Source: an uncultured Christensenellaceae bacterium (GTDB lineage: Bacteria > Bacillota > Clostridia > Christensenellales > Borkfalkiaceae). From it: a stretch of DNA of 64,000 bases. Location of the stretch: contig CAJUSA010000003.1 in NCBI GenBank assembly GCA_910589015.1, forward strand, positions 124,001 through 188,000. The letters are read 5' to 3'. A model generated the notes under the pieces. That model was not told the DNA's origin. It saw only the letters and a program-made list of their open reading frames with translations, and did not search any database. Shown piece by piece: positions 33,001-41,249 of this stretch (its first letter is position 1; the number at the start of each line of letters is the position of its first letter). Made by a program: the position numbers and the translations under genes.

Positions 33001-36000
33001 CGAAGTCGTCGTGGAAGGCGGCGGCGATATTGCCTGCCTCACGCAGGATCTTGCCGAGGGCTCGTATGCTTATAAAGTTGGCGATACCGATAAAAGACTG
33101 GAAGGAACCGAAATCGTGTTGCAGAACAATTGGGGCAACTCCTTCTGGTATAAAACCGAACGCTTCTACGACGAAAAAATCACGCTTGATTTAGACATGG
33201 GTGCGGGCAACGCGATGTTCTGCGTCAACCTGCGCGGCAACAAGATGGCGGAGGCTCCGCTTGAAAACTGGCCTTACATTGAATTAGGCAATCAAGGAAA
33301 GAATTTCGGTTTGTGGTTCTATATCGAAGGCGATAATTTCCGCCTTTGCTACGGGCACCGCGGCTCGGGATTGTACGATAAAAAGCTTTCTTCGATCGAT
33401 GCGAGCCTTGCCTCTTCGCCGCTGCCCGCGGGCACAAAGCTTTCGTGGCAGACGATAGACGAAATGAACGCGGAAGGCGAAGCGACGGGCGTTCGCGTGA
33501 AGGTATGGCTGCAGCTTCCCGACGCGGAAGAGGCGCTTTTGTGCGACACCGTTGTGAGCGCGCAGGACAGAGAGGGACTGTTTAATAGCTATTATCTGCT
33601 CTTGGAAAGCTTCGGAGATCAAGGCAATGCGACGGCTTCGACGATTAAAAATATCTCGATCGCGCGCACCGCGCCCGCTAAGGTGAAAAATTACGATATC
33701 CGTTACAACGATTCTTCGAGCGTTTCGCCCTTCGTCGTAGTCGGGAAAGAATATACGTTCGATTCGGTAACCGTTTTGCGCAAGGGCGTCGTTGTGGACG
33801 AAAGCGAAATCGAATATTTCGTGCGCGACAAGGACGGCGCGGAAACCAAAGTAAACAAGACGTTTACGCCGGGCGAAAAGTATGCCGACGGCATGACGGT
33901 CGTGTATAAAGTAGACGGGCACGCGCTTCTCACGGCGTCGAAAAGGATTTTTTCGAACGTGACAAAGGAAAAAGACGGCACGCAGAACGCCGTGGTCGGG
34001 CAACCGTATTATGCGGCGGAATATTCGGCAAGGCTGTTTTTGTCGGCAGACAACATTGTTACGGTGACAAGCGATTTGGCAGTAGCGATTATTTCAGAGG
34101 GGGGGGGTACGATCGAGTATACGGCAGGCATGATCCTTCCCGAAGAATGCGCAAACGGATTTACGGTGACTTACACCTACGGCAGAGAGATCGCAAGCTA
34201 CGAGGTCGCGCAGGTGCTTTCCGTGCAGACCGAGGCGGAAAAGAACGCCGTCGTGCAGGCGGGGGCGCAGTACACCGCGCCCGAGGTGAACGTATTGCAG
34301 AACGGTGCGGCGGCATCGGGTGAAGTAACCGTCAACGTGCTTTACGGCGCAGACGGGCAGGACGCTTATACTGAACCGTTCACGGTCGAAGAAAAACACG
34401 CCAACGGGTTCCAAGTACAGTATCTTTACAACGGCATTCTTGTCTATGAAATCACCGTCGAGGTCGTCGGCGTACAAACCGAAAATGCCGATAAGGCGGT
34501 CGCGGGCTGGGATTACGAGCTTCCCGCATTCACCCTGACGGCGAACGGCGAGCAGGTTTCCGACGGCGTGCAGGCATATATTCAAGCCGACGGGCAAGAG
34601 AGCGAATACGCGGGCGCGTTTGCGGTGAACGGCGCATATGAAAACGGCTTTACCGTCGTCTACCGCTATAAGGGCGTTACCGTACATTCTTACGCCGTTA
34701 CGGTCGAGGCGATCGCCGTGACCGACGAGGCACAGGAAAATCTCGAAAAAGAAACCGAAACCTATACCGTTCACGCCATTACGGCAACGCTCGGCGAAAC
34801 GGCGATCCCCGCAGACGAAGTGAGCACGTTTATCGTCATCGGCGACGCGCAGCCCGTAGCCGTCGAGGGTGAAATCACGCTGACGCAAGCGCATAAGAGC
34901 GGATTTAAGATCGTATACCGCTGGAAGGAACACGATATCTTCACGATTTCGGTGTCGTTCTCGGGATTGCCCGCGGTGACGCCCGTCGAGGGCAACCGCA
35001 CGGCGATTGTCGGGGGAACGTATACCCTTTCCGAATTGACGGTGACGGTTGACGGCGAAACGGTTGCGCAAAGCGAAATAAAAAAGTATATCGTCGTCGG
35101 CGAAGAGCCTGCCGATTACGAAACGGCTGACGAGGCGGAAGCAATGTTTGCCGTGACCGACGAACACGCCGAAGGGTTCAAGGTGGTTTACCGCTACAAC
35201 GGCGAAACGGTTTACACGATGGAAGTCGCGGTGACGAAGTACACGGTTACGTTCGCAGGATCGACGGAAAATCTTACGGCGACAAAGGGGTATGATTTCG
35301 TTCTGCCCGTTCCCACCGTGAAAAACGGCGATACGGTTGTCACCGAGGGCGTCGTGCAAACGCTCGTGAGCGGCGAAACGCGCGTTCCCGTAACGGGGGG
35401 GGGTATCGAAATTCTCGATGCGTACCAAGCAACCGTAACGGTTGAGATCACGATCGAAAATGTGGTGATTGCGTCGTATACGATTACGCTTAACGAAGAT
35501 ACCGAACCCACCCATGTCTTGAAATGGAGTACGGATAACCTTGCTGCAAGCGTCAATCAGGCTTATACGATCCCCGAAGTGCTGCGTTACCGTCTTGACG
35601 GCGAACGCAAAGAGGGCGTAACCGATTTCAAGGTCGAACTCGTTTACGAAGGGTCGCAGCGCGTGCCGATTGCAATCGCGGGCGCAACCTATACGCCTGT
35701 CGAGAAAAAGGGCTTTACGCTCAATTATTATTTGGAAGATACGCTCGTCGATTCGCTTGAAATCACCATGGAAGGCACGGGTGTGGACGACGTTTGGGAA
35801 AAGATCGGCGGTACCGCGCTGGACGGCGATAACCGATTCCCCTGGGCGGTGAACAACGGCCCCGAGAGCATTGCGCAGGCGGGCGGCGTAAAATACGAAA
35901 ACGGCGCGATCAGCATGACGAACGGGCTCGGTGTAGGGTTTGTTTATAAAGCGCAACAGTTTTACGATGAAAAGATCACCATGACAACGCATTTAACGCT

Positions 36001-36523
36001 TTCCTCGGGTTGGGCAGGCAGCGACGGCGCTACGATTTTTTCGGTCAATTTGCGCGGCGATAATTTAGACGGCGATTCTCTTTCGAAAAATCCGTTAATC
36101 TGGAATAACGGCGACGGCGCACATAAAGGATTGTGGTTCTATATTCAGGCAGGGGAAGGATTCTATCTTGCATACGGAAACCGCAATAACAAGCTTGCCG
36201 CATTTAACCCCGCAACGGGCGGAAATTCGGGATTTGCGGGCGCGAATTGGGAAGATACGTATATGCCCGAAGGCAGCGAACTTTCCTGGCAGGTGACCGA
36301 CGTGTTCGAAAACGGCGTGGCAATCGGCGTGCAGGTGAAGGTATGGCTTAAAGCACCCGACGCGGAAAGCGAAACGGTTGTGTTCGATACGTTCGTGAGC
36401 GCGGAAGGACATGAAAAGTTGTTTGATAGCTATTATCTGTGTTCCGACGTTTGGGGCGGTTCAAACGATACGCAAACAAAAATTTCCAACATTAAAGTAG
36501 AAAGAGCAAATAAAGAAAACTAA
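30083..36523 (+). CDS. Giant modular surface lipoprotein with four beta-sandwich modules and Ig-like repeats
   Basis: 2146 residues, exported with lipobox AAAGC (Cys25). Layout from sequence: DUF5011/HYR-like Ig domains (residues ~38-148, PPVISVEKDEF and GKYTAIYTVRDRGGN; others at ~400 and ~480); four LamG-like or CBM-like modules beginning near 150, 576, 983 and 1907, the last two sharing YDEKIT, VNLRG, GLWFYI and Y.H/NR; and between 1205 and ~1890 about seven tandem ~85-residue repeats marked by NGF.V.Y.Y.G. No catalytic motif was recognised. Likely a glycan-binding surface scaffold for the downstream transporter. Two G9 tracts (34099-34107, 35395-35403) lie in the repeats. SD AAGGGAG. Confidence 0.85.
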   Translation: MKGKKRVIAALCFLCLGTALAAAGCNNQGDKPTDTDVPPVISVEKDEFSAGTYVVGQPITLPKASASDQEDGDVSSSVKLRVLFHRDDEYILFDGEDEEVKGNTIVQFTPEKCGKYTAIYTVRDRGGNTTREEISFQVVSDGQEKPSQLLANQADWTLNANTAFDAEGNAVFDSTKNASLAYNNKLENGDLVQFRFNGSVQETRYFTVGSILSTSSEKDAPVADESTFPGKYLSFCIRSGAIEFWLARTGGVEIQRMQKDVKLLDGKDHTIAFRYTLEEDGTEEGLNNAVTVQLWIDADPAGRATYEEKIVASALLSQLQTQFGEESGTQKFNSVCAKIFKPENFVGFFNVGAAYGKGDFAIKSVGLNGEQRVSEPVLQVEFDQSVRYFVDRAVTFPKPILAEDGNNYADLSNRVALKVIKMPVGGEPAQEYELEGYTFTPESAGFYQVVYSVTDYSGNKAFVYCDFTVASSEEATPPVIVLSGEEREFAAKVGQSVTLPSVVSAIDGDGIDYAEYVTVTLEGSEGQVLSSLDYIFRTVGTHTVTYSVLDMFGNPVTETVTVEVTCDEGKGLLPLDTDHFGTNVEREYNEENGHVITGIKLMDDYRAAYKGRKIYSEKVSFLLDVPIASAFNADDGFDFLQFGLRSDLNAQLAPNDPNWGNFPSWLSGLFIEVNASDGLVICGGNRENRLYQYKFPEGTRKTFEGRTTLTYQVTDVFSESGRFNGISIEVWVNGEPLKMGADTNAYVIPARRTEDYMRKSGWLNFSAHAMKDGGRGNNKLHSGVILAVTIDGVTQPQTFETTLAENLVKNVHGDEQYTVPDIGSITLGGEAFTDYDIYVESVSTGESVKVNANSDFTVSGDYFGGFWVKYCHGDMLLARYLVEVEVEADGAAFEGETFNLTAEFGQAFAIPKVLYYVSGGHKIENPTNINVKVRYDGEYDRKLVDVTGDTFTPIENKSFTLCYFVGSTPLDELEVVVEGGGDIACLTQDLAEGSYAYKVGDTDKRLEGTEIVLQNNWGNSFWYKTERFYDEKITLDLDMGAGNAMFCVNLRGNKMAEAPLENWPYIELGNQGKNFGLWFYIEGDNFRLCYGHRGSGLYDKKLSSIDASLASSPLPAGTKLSWQTIDEMNAEGEATGVRVKVWLQLPDAEEALLCDTVVSAQDREGLFNSYYLLLESFGDQGNATASTIKNISIARTAPAKVKNYDIRYNDSSSVSPFVVVGKEYTFDSVTVLRKGVVVDESEIEYFVRDKDGAETKVNKTFTPGEKYADGMTVVYKVDGHALLTASKRIFSNVTKEKDGTQNAVVGQPYYAAEYSARLFLSADNIVTVTSDLAVAIISEGGGTIEYTAGMILPEECANGFTVTYTYGREIASYEVAQVLSVQTEAEKNAVVQAGAQYTAPEVNVLQNGAAASGEVTVNVLYGADGQDAYTEPFTVEEKHANGFQVQYLYNGILVYEITVEVVGVQTENADKAVAGWDYELPAFTLTANGEQVSDGVQAYIQADGQESEYAGAFAVNGAYENGFTVVYRYKGVTVHSYAVTVEAIAVTDEAQENLEKETETYTVHAITATLGETAIPADEVSTFIVIGDAQPVAVEGEITLTQAHKSGFKIVYRWKEHDIFTISVSFSGLPAVTPVEGNRTAIVGGTYTLSELTVTVDGETVAQSEIKKYIVVGEEPADYETADEAEAMFAVTDEHAEGFKVVYRYNGETVYTMEVAVTKYTVTFAGSTENLTATKGYDFVLPVPTVKNGDTVVTEGVVQTLVSGETRVPVTGGGIEILDAYQATVTVEITIENVVIASYTITLNEDTEPTHVLKWSTDNLAASVNQAYTIPEVLRYRLDGERKEGVTDFKVELVYEGSQRVPIAIAGATYTPVEKKGFTLNYYLEDTLVDSLEITMEGTGVDDVWEKIGGTALDGDNRFPWAVNNGPESIAQAGGVKYENGAISMTNGLGVGFVYKAQQFYDEKITMTTHLTLSSGWAGSDGATIFSVNLRGDNLDGDSLSKNPLIWNNGDGAHKGLWFYIQAGEGFYLAYGNRNNKLAAFNPATGGNSGFAGANWEDTYMPEGSELSWQVTDVFENGVAIGVQVKVWLKAPDAESETVVFDTFVSAEGHEKLFDSYYLCSDVWGGSNDTQTKISNIKVERANKEN

Positions 36524-36536
36524 TGCACAAAGGCGA

Positions 36537-36556
36537 CCCCGCCCGAACGGGCGGGG
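36537..36556 (+). promoter_or_regulatory. Very stable intercistronic hairpin
   Basis: CCCCGCCC/GGGCGGGG with loop GAAC, right after the giant lipoprotein stop and before the permease ribosome binding site. There is no T-run, so it is not a classic terminator. It could protect the upstream mRNA end after processing, or reduce transporter expression relative to the lipoprotein. Confidence 0.55.
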
Positions 36557-36576
36557 AAGAGCCAAAGGGAGGCGGA

Positions 36577-37572
36577 ATGGAAAAAACCGAAACAAAACAA
36601 CAAAACGCGGTGGCGGGCGTCAAGCCCGAAAAACCGCAAAAGGGCAAGGGCGTTTGGAAACAGCGCACAACTTACATAAAAAAGAACTGGGGCATGTATC
36701 TCATGCTCGTGCCGGGGTTGCTGTCGCTCGCGCTCTTCACCTTTGCACCCATGTTCGGGTTATACATGGCGTTTATCGATTATTCGCCGAGTATTTCGAT
36801 TTTCGAGTCGGAAAACGTGGGGTTCTTATGGTTTCAGTTGCTGTTTGAAGATCCGCTCTTCTGGAACATGATCAAAAATACGGTCGTTCTCTCGACGCTG
36901 AAAATTCTCGTCAACTTTCCGCTGACCATTATCTTGTCGTTGCTCGTGTACGAACTCGAAGGCAAGGTGTTCAAACGGATTTTTCAATCGGTTTCGTATC
37001 TGCCGAACTTTATTTCCTGGATCATCATTTCGGGCATGCTGGTGGTGTTTCTCGACGCCGACCGCGGCATTCTCAATTCGATCATCACGGCGTTCGGCGG
37101 CAAGCCCGTTTCCTGGTATTCCTCGCCCGATAAGTGGTATGCAATCTTAACGATCACCGCGGTGTGGAAGGGCTTGGGCTGGGGCACGATCATGTATATC
37201 GCAAGCATGACGAGCATCGACCCCTCGCTTTACGAGGCGGCGAAGATCGACGGCGCGGGCAAGCTGCGGCAGGCGTGGCACATTACTCTGCCCGGCATTT
37301 CGGGCATTATCTCGATCACGCTGATTTTAACGATCGGCAAGATCTTCACCGACGATTTCGAGCAGATTTACGCGTTGGTGGGCGAAAACGGCATCTTGCA
37401 GAGTACGACGCAGGTCATCTCAACGAAGGTCTTTTCGGTGGCGTCGGGCGCGAATTACAAAGACTATCCCATGGCGACGGCAATGGGGCTGATACAGGGG
37501 ATCATTTCCCTCATTCTCGTAACGGTTTCCAACAAAGTCGCTAACAAATGCGGACAGACGGGGTTATGGTGA
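36577..37572 (+). CDS. Carbohydrate ABC transporter permease, LplB/UgpA type
   Basis: 331 residues with a Lys-rich cytoplasmic N-terminus and six membrane helices. The EAA loop that contacts the ATPase reads SLYEAAKIDGAGKLRQAWHITLPGI. Resembles LplB-type permeases of complex oligosaccharide importers. Start chosen at ATG 36577 with GGGAGG upstream; an ATG at 36523 overlaps the previous stop but the hairpin and SD argue against it. No ABC ATPase is encoded nearby, so a shared MsmK-type ATPase is probably used. Confidence 0.9.
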   Translation: MEKTETKQQNAVAGVKPEKPQKGKGVWKQRTTYIKKNWGMYLMLVPGLLSLALFTFAPMFGLYMAFIDYSPSISIFESENVGFLWFQLLFEDPLFWNMIKNTVVLSTLKILVNFPLTIILSLLVYELEGKVFKRIFQSVSYLPNFISWIIISGMLVVFLDADRGILNSIITAFGGKPVSWYSSPDKWYAILTITAVWKGLGWGTIMYIASMTSIDPSLYEAAKIDGAGKLRQAWHITLPGISGIISITLILTIGKIFTDDFEQIYALVGENGILQSTTQVISTKVFSVASGANYKDYPMATAMGLIQGIISLILVTVSNKVANKCGQTGLW

Positions 37573-37576
37573 GCGT

Positions 37577-38491
37577 ATGAATACAAACGTCAAAAAAATC
37601 AATCCCGCAAAGATCAAGCACAGAACGATTCGCTCGAAAAAGGAAAAAGCCTTCAACGTGTGCAATATCATCATTCTGAGTTTGCTCGGGATCTGTTTCG
37701 TGCTGCCGTATCTCTTTATTCTTTCGGCGTCGCTGATGTCGGAAGGGGAATATCTGGCGCGCGGGTATTCGCTCATTCCCTACGGATTTACCTTCGACGC
37801 CTATGTGCAACTTTTCAAATACGATACGACCATTCTCAAATCGCTTGGCTGTTCGATTTTCCTGACCGTGACGGGCACGATCCTGCATACGTCTGTCAAC
37901 GTATTGGCGGCGTATCCGCTGAGCAAACCTAAGTTCGTGGGCAAGAACGTGCTCATGAAGATCCTCATCTTCGCGATGCTTTTTTCGGGCGGGTTGATCC
38001 CGACGTATATCCTCATCGTCAATATGGGGCTTAAAAATAACTGGCTTGCCTTGTTGCTGCCCGGCGCGCTCTCGCCCTGGACGTGCATCATGATCCGCAG
38101 TTTCTTTCTGTCTGTTCCGCCTTCGCTCGAAGAGGCGATGAAGATGGACGGGGCGAACAATTTAACCGTACTTCTGCACGTTTATGTGCCTATGTCGGTG
38201 CCCGTGATCGCCTCGCAGATGATGTTTATGGCGGTGGGATTTTGGAGTAGCTGGTCGGGTCCGCTGCTGTATTTCGACCACAACCACCGCGACATGCTCC
38301 CCCTTGCCGCCGTGTTGCAGCAGATGCTGCAAAAAAACGTCAACCCCTCGGGCGGTTCGGTGGGCGGCGACTATTCGGAAACGATGAAGATGGCAATGGT
38401 CGTCATCTCCACCCTGCCCGTGATCGCGGCATACCCGTTTATGCAGAAGTATTTTATAAGCGGCATGATGCTCGGTTCGGTCAAAGAGTAA
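37577..38491 (+). CDS. Carbohydrate ABC transporter permease, LplC/YtcP type
   Basis: 304 residues, six helices, cytoplasmic basic N-terminus (KKINPAKIKHRTIRSKKEK). EAA loop: PPSLEEAMKMDGANNLTVLLHVYVPMSVPVI. It forms the heterodimeric channel with the preceding permease, whose stop is a few bases upstream. Family members import pectin, mannan or N-glycan-derived oligosaccharides. Start ATG at 37577 after GGTGAG. Confidence 0.9.
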   Translation: MNTNVKKINPAKIKHRTIRSKKEKAFNVCNIIILSLLGICFVLPYLFILSASLMSEGEYLARGYSLIPYGFTFDAYVQLFKYDTTILKSLGCSIFLTVTGTILHTSVNVLAAYPLSKPKFVGKNVLMKILIFAMLFSGGLIPTYILIVNMGLKNNWLALLLPGALSPWTCIMIRSFFLSVPPSLEEAMKMDGANNLTVLLHVYVPMSVPVIASQMMFMAVGFWSSWSGPLLYFDHNHRDMLPLAAVLQQMLQKNVNPSGGSVGGDYSETMKMAMVVISTLPVIAAYPFMQKYFISGMMLGSVKE

Positions 38492-38509
38492 AAAACAGGA
38501 AGGTATTAC

Positions 38510-40126
38510 ATGAAAAAAGCAATCGGATTATTGTTATGCGGCGTGTTCGCATGCAGCGCGGCGATCGGGCTTGCGGGCTGCGGCGCCAAACTCCCCGCCG
38601 ACGCGATCGTCGTATACAAAGAGTATAACGGACTTTCGGGCAGAGAGGACGAAAAAGTCAAAGAGGCAATCGAAAAGAAGTTTTTGGAAGACACGGGCGA
38701 GAGCATTACGCTCATGGTCGAGCCGCACGATACAAGCTCGCTCGGCAACAAGATCACGGGCGGACTGGGCGCGGGCGAGCGTATCGACGCGATCGTCATG
38801 CACTATTCGAGCGATTCCTCGCTCACATCCATGATCACGGAAGAGAGCGAACTCAAAGATCTGACCGAGATGATAAGCGAATACGCGCCCGACTATTCGG
38901 CGCGGTTCAACGACACGACCGATCCCGACCGCCTTGCCTACCGCAAGGGCATGTATAACGGGAAGATCTACGCCATGTCGTCGCTCGAACATACGTCCAT
39001 TTTCGGCATGCTCGTCAACAAATCGCATATGGCTCTCACCGATTTTAATCCCGACGAATACAACGTGGCAAACGAAGGGTACAAATCGCTTACGATCGGC
39101 GAGTTTACGACCATGCTCGAACAGATGAAAGCGCGCGTGGACGACGGGCTCAACCGTCCGCTCGGCGGTGCGCCCTACGACATCGGTTATTTTCTCGAAC
39201 CCGTGTTCGGCTGCACGAGCTATACGCGCATGGAGCTGATCGGCGATAAACTCTATCCCGCTTGGGCAACCGAGAATTTCTGCGATCTGCTCGAATACGA
39301 GCGTATGCTGCAGGAGAAAAAGCTTTGGACGGATAACCCCTTGGCTTCGGTGACGGTCGACCGCGATTTTACGGCGGGCAGGGTTTCTGTATACGCGCCT
39401 TACCCCGAAGTGACGCAGATGATCGAAATGTCGAAAAAGCTGAAAAAGGCGACGGGGGACGATTGCGTGATGCTCGCGCCGTTGCGCGCCGAGGGCGAAG
39501 CCGAAAGCAAGGGCAACGCCCGCCACGAGAGCGCGTTCTTGGGTATGGTCGTGCCGAAAAAGACGGCGCAGAATACCGAACTGCTCTTAAAATACATGAA
39601 TTGGCTGAGCAAGGAAGAAAACTACGAGCTGGCAAAGTACGGCATCGAGGGAACGCACTGGGAAAAGACGACGCTTGCAGACGGCAGAGCGGGCTACGCC
39701 TATCCCGAGGACAAACGCGCGGAATACGAAGAGAGCGCGCCTTATTCGGGCGTTTATTGCCTGCTTACCGACGTCAACCTTTCCGATCGCACCTATGCGG
39801 GTTATACGAGCGAACAGCAGGCTTGGGTGCGCGAGGTGCACGCGTTCAAATCTTATCCCGAACACGGATACGACGACGAAGGCATCAATCTTCCGTCCGT
39901 CCCCGGCACGAACCGCACGCTTACGCTCGTCTACCGCAAGATGAGCAACGAATATGTGGGCGTGCGCGCGTTTGCCTGGTCGGATGCGCCGCTCGGCGAT
40001 CAATCGATCACCGAACGCCATTCCGCCTTGACGGCGAAACTTGCGGACGGCGGCGAATACAGCCCCTATATCACCTTCATCACCGAAGAGTACAATAAAA
40101 TCAAACAGTCCTTCCAAAAAAATTAA
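38510..40126 (+). CDS. Extracellular solute-binding lipoprotein (family 1-like)
   Basis: 538 residues; signal peptide with lipobox LAGC (Cys24). The mature part has the two-lobed sugar-binding-protein pattern (TDPDRLAYRKGMYNGKIYAM..., and a C-terminal SFLGMVVPKKTAQNTELLLKYMNWLSKEENYEL segment typical of LipO/YtcQ-type proteins). It should deliver oligosaccharides to the two permeases just upstream. The order permease-permease-binding protein fits the lpl/ytc transporters. SD AGGAAGG. Confidence 0.9.
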   Translation: MKKAIGLLLCGVFACSAAIGLAGCGAKLPADAIVVYKEYNGLSGREDEKVKEAIEKKFLEDTGESITLMVEPHDTSSLGNKITGGLGAGERIDAIVMHYSSDSSLTSMITEESELKDLTEMISEYAPDYSARFNDTTDPDRLAYRKGMYNGKIYAMSSLEHTSIFGMLVNKSHMALTDFNPDEYNVANEGYKSLTIGEFTTMLEQMKARVDDGLNRPLGGAPYDIGYFLEPVFGCTSYTRMELIGDKLYPAWATENFCDLLEYERMLQEKKLWTDNPLASVTVDRDFTAGRVSVYAPYPEVTQMIEMSKKLKKATGDDCVMLAPLRAEGEAESKGNARHESAFLGMVVPKKTAQNTELLLKYMNWLSKEENYELAKYGIEGTHWEKTTLADGRAGYAYPEDKRAEYEESAPYSGVYCLLTDVNLSDRTYAGYTSEQQAWVREVHAFKSYPEHGYDDEGINLPSVPGTNRTLTLVYRKMSNEYVGVRAFAWSDAPLGDQSITERHSALTAKLADGGEYSPYITFITEEYNKIKQSFQKN

Positions 40127-40141
40127 AGAGAGGTAAAAATT

Positions 40142-41248
40142 ATGAAAAAGAAAGCAATCATTTTATCGTGTCTGTTGGCGGCGGCGATTCCCATGACGGC
40201 GGTCACGGCGAGCGCGGAGCCTGCGCAAACCGAAGGGGAAACAGTAAATTTATTTGAAACCGAGAGCGATTGGAAGCACAACAAATCGGGTTCGACCAAT
40301 CCCGACTGCGTGAAGTTCGAGAACGGCGTCATGCAGGTAACGCCCCGTTACGTGGTGGGCAGCACGTACTGCGCCCGCGCGATGGGGCAGGGCAGAATCA
40401 GTTTTACCTATCAGATGTCGTATCCCGACAACGTGCCGATGGAAACGCCCGAGGATCTCGCGGATCAGATCGATTGGGTGAAAAACAACGATTTCTTCTT
40501 CGGCGTGCTCTTTTCCAACTCGCCGCTCAACGTGCGCCCTTCGGGCGATCTTGCCGTTCCTTTTAACGAAGGTGCGGGCGGATTCCCGTACATGGTGGCG
40601 TTCGATTCCGAAAAACAGAACGTCGGGCAGGATCCTACGCGCAACACGCAGCTCGGTTTAACGCTTCGGCGGTATAAGTTCGAAGGCTCGCACGATTTCA
40701 CGCGGTGGAGCTCGGTGAACCCGACGGAGACGACCTATCTCAACGCCGACGGGAAACCCTACGAGAGCAAGATCCCGGATTTCTACAAGCCCGTTACGCT
40801 TGCCGACTGTTTCGATCTCGACGAGCATCGCGTCGACGTGGACGTGAAAAATCTGTATACGGAAAAGGGCGACGCGGTCGACGCCGTGCAGATCGAAATT
40901 TATTTCGATGACGAGCTTGCGATGCGCGTCATCGACGAAATGCCCTTCGAGAGCGACGGGTACGAAGATTTCACCGATAAGCGCGAATACGACGGCTGGA
41001 TCTCCACGTTCGCCTATGCAGGCACGACCGATGCGACGACGCAGTACGACGAATTCACCGTCAACTTCAAATCCTTCACGGTGCAGTTCCGCGAGAGCAA
41101 CGGCTCGACGGGCGGCGATACGAATACGAAAAAGGGTTGTGCTTCCTCGGGCACGGGCGTGATTTGCCTTGTCGCGGGTACGGTTTTGGCGGCTGCGTGC
41201 GCGCTCGGCGCATGCCTTGTTAAGAGAAAAAGAGAAAACGAGGATTAA
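40142..41248 (+). CDS. Secreted, C-terminally membrane-anchored protein of unknown function
   Basis: 368 residues. N-terminal signal peptide with a likely cleavage after ASA (residue ~28), a beta-rich extracellular domain (residues ~35-320) and a Ser/Gly linker followed by one membrane helix (~335-358) and a basic KRKRENED tail. The domain resembles the beta-sandwich modules of the giant lipoprotein in general pattern (VKFENGVMQVTP, FFFGVLFSN), suggesting a related carbohydrate-binding module, but this is weak. No enzyme motif seen. SD AGAGAGG. Confidence 0.7.
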   Translation: MKKKAIILSCLLAAAIPMTAVTASAEPAQTEGETVNLFETESDWKHNKSGSTNPDCVKFENGVMQVTPRYVVGSTYCARAMGQGRISFTYQMSYPDNVPMETPEDLADQIDWVKNNDFFFGVLFSNSPLNVRPSGDLAVPFNEGAGGFPYMVAFDSEKQNVGQDPTRNTQLGLTLRRYKFEGSHDFTRWSSVNPTETTYLNADGKPYESKIPDFYKPVTLADCFDLDEHRVDVDVKNLYTEKGDAVDAVQIEIYFDDELAMRVIDEMPFESDGYEDFTDKREYDGWISTFAYAGTTDATTQYDEFTVNFKSFTVQFRESNGSTGGDTNTKKGCASSGTGVICLVAGTVLAAACALGACLVKRKRENED

Positions 41249-41249
41249 C

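Noticed and set aside
34094..35992. 632-codon minus-strand open frame within the giant lipoprotein gene
   Set aside because: Antisense shadow of repeat-encoding DNA; the plus-strand frame has a signal peptide, SD and domain repeats, the minus frame has none.
36523..36576. Longer permease starting at 36523
   Set aside because: It would read through the GC hairpin and lacks an SD, whereas ATG 36577 has GGGAGG.
41169..41249. Upstream in-frame ATG for the GH2 mannosidase
   Set aside because: It lies inside the end of the preceding gene; the GTG at 41250 begins exactly where the GH2 domain starts and has an SD-like CGAGG.
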